Source of the DNA: Aequorivita viscosa | GTDB lineage: Bacteria; Bacteroidota; Bacteroidia; Flavobacteriales; Flavobacteriaceae | DNA: 64,000 bases | Assembly: GCF_900106795.1 (NCBI RefSeq) | Contig: NZ_FNNS01000013.1 | Coordinates: 38,452 to 102,451, forward strand | Direction: 5' to 3' | Shown here: piece by piece, positions 61,242 through 64,000 of the stretch | How the letters are laid out: every line of letters starts with the position of its first letter | Position numbering within the stretch: position 1 is the stretch's first letter | Notes under the pieces: generated by a model | The model's input: the letters and a program-made list of their open reading frames with translations, nothing else | What the model was told of the DNA's origin: nothing | The model's database searches: none | Translations under genes and position numbers: made by a program

Positions 61242-62567
61242 TTATAGCAGTCCCCGTGCTTTAATTTCCAAATACTTGTTGATTGTATTCACCGTGAGGT
61301 CTTGTGGCGAGGTTAGTACAGCTTGAATACCCCGTTGTTGTAGTTCGCGTACCATTAGCTTTTTATCGAGCTCAAACTGCTGGGCAATGGTTTGGTCTGT
61401 AATTTCAGAAATGGTTTTGGCTTCAGAGTCAATCAACCTTTTTAATTCTATGTTTTCAAAAAATATTACAACCAAGACATGTTTTTTTGCAATCGCTTGT
61501 AGATAGGGTAGTTGTCTGTGAAGTGCAGAAATATGTTCAAAATTGGTATAAAGCATGAGCAAGCTCCGTTGTGGAATCCTTCTTTTTGCTACAGCCTGCA
61601 ACATCCCGTAATCGGCATCGAGAAAATTGGTGTCAATATTATAGAGTGTTTCTAGAATTAGGTTTAAATACGTTTTTTTCGCCTGAGCAGGGAGGAAGTT
61701 ACCTTGTTTGTTAGAAAAATCCAAGAGGCCTACTTTGTCGTTCTTTTTCAAGGCAATATTTGAAAAAGCAAGGGAACTGTTTATTGCATAATCTAGAAGA
61801 CTTAAGCCATCGAACGGCATTTTCATACCCCTGCTCGTGTCTATTATTGAATAGACAGGTTGCATTTTTTCGTCCTGATATTGATTGACCATCAGGCGCG
61901 CATGTTTTCCAGTGGCTTTCCAGTTTACGGTGCGTACGTCATCGCCAATAACATATTCCTTGATTTGCTCAAATTCCATCGTATGACCTATTTTCCGAAT
62001 TTTCCGAAGTCCACTATGCGACAACCGATTGTCAATGGATAGGAAATCGTATTTTTTCATTTGAATAAACGAAGGATACACCTTAACCATTTGTTCATTA
62101 TTGAAGGTATACCGTCTTTGAATCAAACCGATTGCTGAAGAAACGTAACAATTTACATTACCAAATATATATTCGCCTCTTGCTACTGGTCTCACTTCAT
62201 AAGTAAAAGTGTTATTATCATTTTCTGAAATAGATAGATTTTTTAGAAAATCCCTTTTTTGAAACTGTACAGGCAATTCGTCTATAATTCCAACCCGGAT
62301 TTTAAATGCGTATTGATTTTGTAGTACTATGGAAACGGAATTTAAATCGCTATTTGAGAATTTTTCAGGTACAATGCGTTCACCATTTAAGCCTTTTTTA
62401 CGATAGAGCATGCTTATTTCCAAAAGCAAAAAGATTCCAAATCCTATTACTAAAATCCAAATAATTCCATACAACCATTGCCACCAGTATGATAATAGGA
62501 ACAGTACGGATAGCGTGGCTATGGCGTAGAAGAACCGGGGGGTTAGGTAGAAGGATTTTAGGGACAT
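61242..62567 (-). CDS. DUF58 domain protein (MoxR-associated)
   Basis: 441 residues. Two N-terminal TM helices (about 12-28 and 30-50, LSVLFLLSYWW and IIWILVIGFGIFLLLEI) are followed by a beta-rich region and the DUF58 core, QIKEYVIGDDVRTVNWKATG, then ARLMVNQYQDEK. A degenerate VWA-like fold follows (SIIDTSRGMKMPFDGLSLLDY). DUF58 proteins usually work with a MoxR ATPase and VWA proteins in envelope or aerotolerance complexes. The MoxR gene lies upstream on the same strand, but 217 bases of repeat separate them, which is unusual for this normally tight pair. Confidence 0.87.
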   Translation of the reverse strand: MSLKSFYLTPRFFYAIATLSVLFLLSYWWQWLYGIIWILVIGFGIFLLLEISMLYRKKGLNGERIVPEKFSNSDLNSVSIVLQNQYAFKIRVGIIDELPVQFQKRDFLKNLSISENDNNTFTYEVRPVARGEYIFGNVNCYVSSAIGLIQRRYTFNNEQMVKVYPSFIQMKKYDFLSIDNRLSHSGLRKIRKIGHTMEFEQIKEYVIGDDVRTVNWKATGKHARLMVNQYQDEKMQPVYSIIDTSRGMKMPFDGLSLLDYAINSSLAFSNIALKKNDKVGLLDFSNKQGNFLPAQAKKTYLNLILETLYNIDTNFLDADYGMLQAVAKRRIPQRSLLMLYTNFEHISALHRQLPYLQAIAKKHVLVVIFFENIELKRLIDSEAKTISEITDQTIAQQFELDKKLMVRELQQRGIQAVLTSPQDLTVNTINKYLEIKARGLL

Positions 62568-62582
62568 TAGTTGTTTGTTTCG

Positions 62583-62652
62583 GGTTATAGGTTGCAGGTT
62601 ATAGGTTGCGGGTTACAGGTTGCAAGTTATAGGTTACAGGTTTCATGTTACA
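62583..62652. repeat. Heptamer array GGTTNYR (10 units)
   Basis: Ten consecutive 7-base units: GGTTATA, GGTTGCA, GGTTATA, GGTTGCG, GGTTACA, GGTTGCA, AGTTATA, GGTTACA, GGTTTCA, TGTTACA. The same words occur at 63824, on the other side of the MoxR gene. Confidence 0.85.
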
Positions 62653-62708
62653 GCTTATTAAAAAAATCAAAAGTTGTTAATCTCCAAGCATCAGCCTGTT
62701 ACTCGGTT

Positions 62709-62777
62709 ATTCGATATTCAAAATTCAATATTCGTTATTCTCCAATCTCTAATCGTCAATCATAAATCATAAATCAT
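62709..62777. repeat. Two adjoining heptamer arrays (ATTCNNN and NAATCNT)
   Basis: 62709-62736 has four ATTCNNN units (ATTCGAT, ATTCAAA, ATTCAAT, ATTCGTT). 62743-62777 has five units (CAATCTC, TAATCGT, CAATCAT, AAATCAT, AAATCAT), ending seven bases before the MoxR stop codon. Confidence 0.75.
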
Positions 62778-62784
62778 TATCAAG

Positions 62785-63801
62785 TTATCTTGGTATTTCA
62801 ATGGCTTGTGAAATGATTTCAATTACAGTTTCGGGGGTCATTCCTTCCATTTCACGTTCTGGTGAAAGTATTATACGATGGCCAAGAACGGGTACCAACG
62901 TTTTCTTAACATCTTCCGGGGTAACAAAATCCCTGCCGTTAATGGCGGCAAATGCTTTGGAGGCGTTCATAATTGCTAGCGATGCACGTGGTGATCCCCC
63001 TAAAAATAAATGTGGATGATTTCTGGTTTTGTCCACCAATTGGGCGATATAGCCAAATATTTTATCTTCTATTAAAATGTCTTGTACCTGAGTTCGAAAA
63101 GTTTTTAAAGCTTCAGGGTTCATTATGGGCTCTAAGGCATTTTCGGGCACAATTTGCTTTCGGGTATGGTGTGTTTTTAGAATTTGAACTTCTTCTTCTA
63201 AGTTTGGATACCCAACTTTAATTTTAAACAGAAATCGATCCAATTGGGCTTCGGGCAGGGCATAGGTGCCTTCTTGCTCCACTGGGTTTTGTGTGGCCAA
63301 TACAAAAAAAGGATACCCCATTTTATGGCAAATACCGTCCATGGTTACCTGCCGCTCTTCCATTACTTCAAAAAGCGCAGCTTGGGTTTTGGCTGGGGCG
63401 CGGTTAATTTCATCGATAAGGATTACGTTTGAAAAAACAGGGCCTTTTTTAAATTCGAATTCAGATGACTTCATATTTAGCACAGAAGTTCCTAATACAT
63501 CACTTGGCATTAAATCGGGTGTAAATTGAATCCGACTGAAATCTGTTTTAAGTGTTTTTGCAAATAACTTTGCCGTAATAGTCTTTGCAACCCCAGGAAC
63601 GCCTTCAATTAAAACGTGCCCGTTAGCCAGCAATCCCACAATAAGCAATTCAATAAAATCTTCTTGTCCAATAATTATTTTAGCAAGTTGAGCCTTAATA
63701 CTATCCACCGCTTGTTTTAATTCTTCAAGTGGAATACGGGTATTAAAGCGTAAGTCGTCTTTATTGGTATTATTATTATTATTATTATTTGGGTTTTCCA
63801 T
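62785..63801 (-). CDS. MoxR family AAA+ ATPase
   Basis: 338 residues. After a poly-Asn N-terminus (seven Asn at 5-11) comes the AAA core with Walker A GVPGVAKT, Walker B VILIDEINRAPAKTQ, a sensor-1 region ATQNPVEQEGTYALPEAQLDRF, and the C-terminal lid with LFLGGSPRASLAIMNASKAFA (sensor 2). MoxR ATPases are chaperone-like partners of VWA and DUF58 proteins, here the DUF58 gene downstream. The poly-Asn tract is coded by a run of AAT triplets (63769-63789), which can lengthen or shorten in frame. Confidence 0.92.
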   Translation of the reverse strand: MENPNNNNNNNTNKDDLRFNTRIPLEELKQAVDSIKAQLAKIIIGQEDFIELLIVGLLANGHVLIEGVPGVAKTITAKLFAKTLKTDFSRIQFTPDLMPSDVLGTSVLNMKSSEFEFKKGPVFSNVILIDEINRAPAKTQAALFEVMEERQVTMDGICHKMGYPFFVLATQNPVEQEGTYALPEAQLDRFLFKIKVGYPNLEEEVQILKTHHTRKQIVPENALEPIMNPEALKTFRTQVQDILIEDKIFGYIAQLVDKTRNHPHLFLGGSPRASLAIMNASKAFAAINGRDFVTPEDVKKTLVPVLGHRIILSPEREMEGMTPETVIEIISQAIEIPR

Positions 63802-63823
63802 CGGTTGTTGGGTTAATGTTGCG

Positions 63824-63900
63824 GGTTTCAGGTTACAAGTTACAAGTTGCAGGTTACAGGTTACAGGTTTCAGGTTTCAGGTTGAAAGTTACAAGTTTCA
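63824..63900. repeat. Heptamer array RGTTNNA (11 units)
   Basis: Eleven consecutive units, mostly GGTTACA, AGTTACA and GGTTTCA. They lie upstream of the MoxR start and use the same words as the array at 62583. Confidence 0.85.
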
Positions 63901-63947
63901 GGATATTAAAGACACTATCCCGCTAAGTGTGTAAGTTTAAAATAACA

Positions 63948-63980
63948 GGGGTTAGACTTTTTAAAGTCTGACCCTTTTTT
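63948..63980. terminator. Intrinsic terminator at the window's right edge
   Basis: GGGTTAGACTTT and AAAGTCTGACCC form a stem with one T-G wobble, followed by six T residues. The gene it serves lies outside or at the edge of the window. Confidence 0.75.
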
Positions 63981-64000
63981 CATAGATCGTTAGGAACTGA

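Overview
The window is a chromosomal segment of a flavobacterium (Bacteroidota, probably Flavobacteriaceae). The evidence is the low G+C content, start codons without Shine-Dalgarno sequences, many upstream boxes matching the Bacteroidota -7 consensus TAnnTTTG, a secreted protein with a type IX secretion (T9SS) C-terminal signal, and families typical of the group (DUF4290, DUF2911, an 88-residue acyl-CoA-binding protein beside phosphatidylserine decarboxylase, B12-dependent methylmalonyl-CoA mutase). Genus is not resolved. I saw no rRNA, tRNA, CRISPR array, prophage or insertion sequence. Most of the window is core housekeeping.

Layout. 1-6.5 kb: murB (cut by the window edge) and an aminotransferase, an exported aspartyl protease, a DUF1573 protein, valS. 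6.8-11.6 kb: a leftward membrane/proteostasis cluster (rsfS, ftsH, LUD protein, cdsA, psd, ACBP). 11.7-14.5 kb: birA, a SRPBCC protein, pyrE and a divergent NUDIX gene. 14.7-18.7 kb: T9SS cargo, a LolD-type ATPase, a methyltransferase, recF. 18.8-25.1 kb: a rightward run of TPR anchor, ribH, small membrane protein, mutL, two rhomboids and an EEP phosphatase. 25.1-30.5 kb: wbqC, then the udk-ftsB-mutA-mutB operon. 31.2-36 kb: exported serine hydrolase, lipoprotein beta-carbonic anhydrase, DUF2157/GDYXXLXY pair. 36-43 kb: three decayed genes among aminopeptidase P, peptidase S37, thiE and a half-length helicase. 43.2-53.4 kb: trxB, aminotransferase IV, yqgE, hup, fmt, recQ, DUF493, DUF4290, murA. 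53.4-60.2 kb: photolyase/SDR/SRPBCC cluster, DUF2911 protein, methyltransferase, oxyR. 60.2-64 kb: a repeat island, then DUF58 and MoxR.

The most unusual feature is in the gaps between genes. At about a dozen loci there are short runs of degenerate tandem words with period 6, 7 or 8. The words differ from place to place, but some recur far apart. Several begin or end within a few bases of a stop codon (birA, pyrE, the S37 peptidase, thiE, MoxR). The clearest is 60364-60550: 27 GTTGT cores separated by only three kinds of dinucleotide (CG, CT, TG). Two other non-coding families occur: a hairpin built on ACCTGnnAGGT whose arms vary together, and a 46-bp element in three copies inside a roughly 265-bp tandem duplication. 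I know no named family matching the word repeats; they are my best candidate for an undescribed system.

Protein-level oddities that the sequence shows directly: MurA has Asp where the fosfomycin-reactive Cys normally lies; MutL has lost its endonuclease motifs; an SDR protein has Ile in place of the catalytic Tyr; a DEAD-box-like protein has only the first RecA domain. OxyR keeps both redox cysteines at positions 199 and 208. Starts were moved from the longest open frame where homologous N-termini made this clear.
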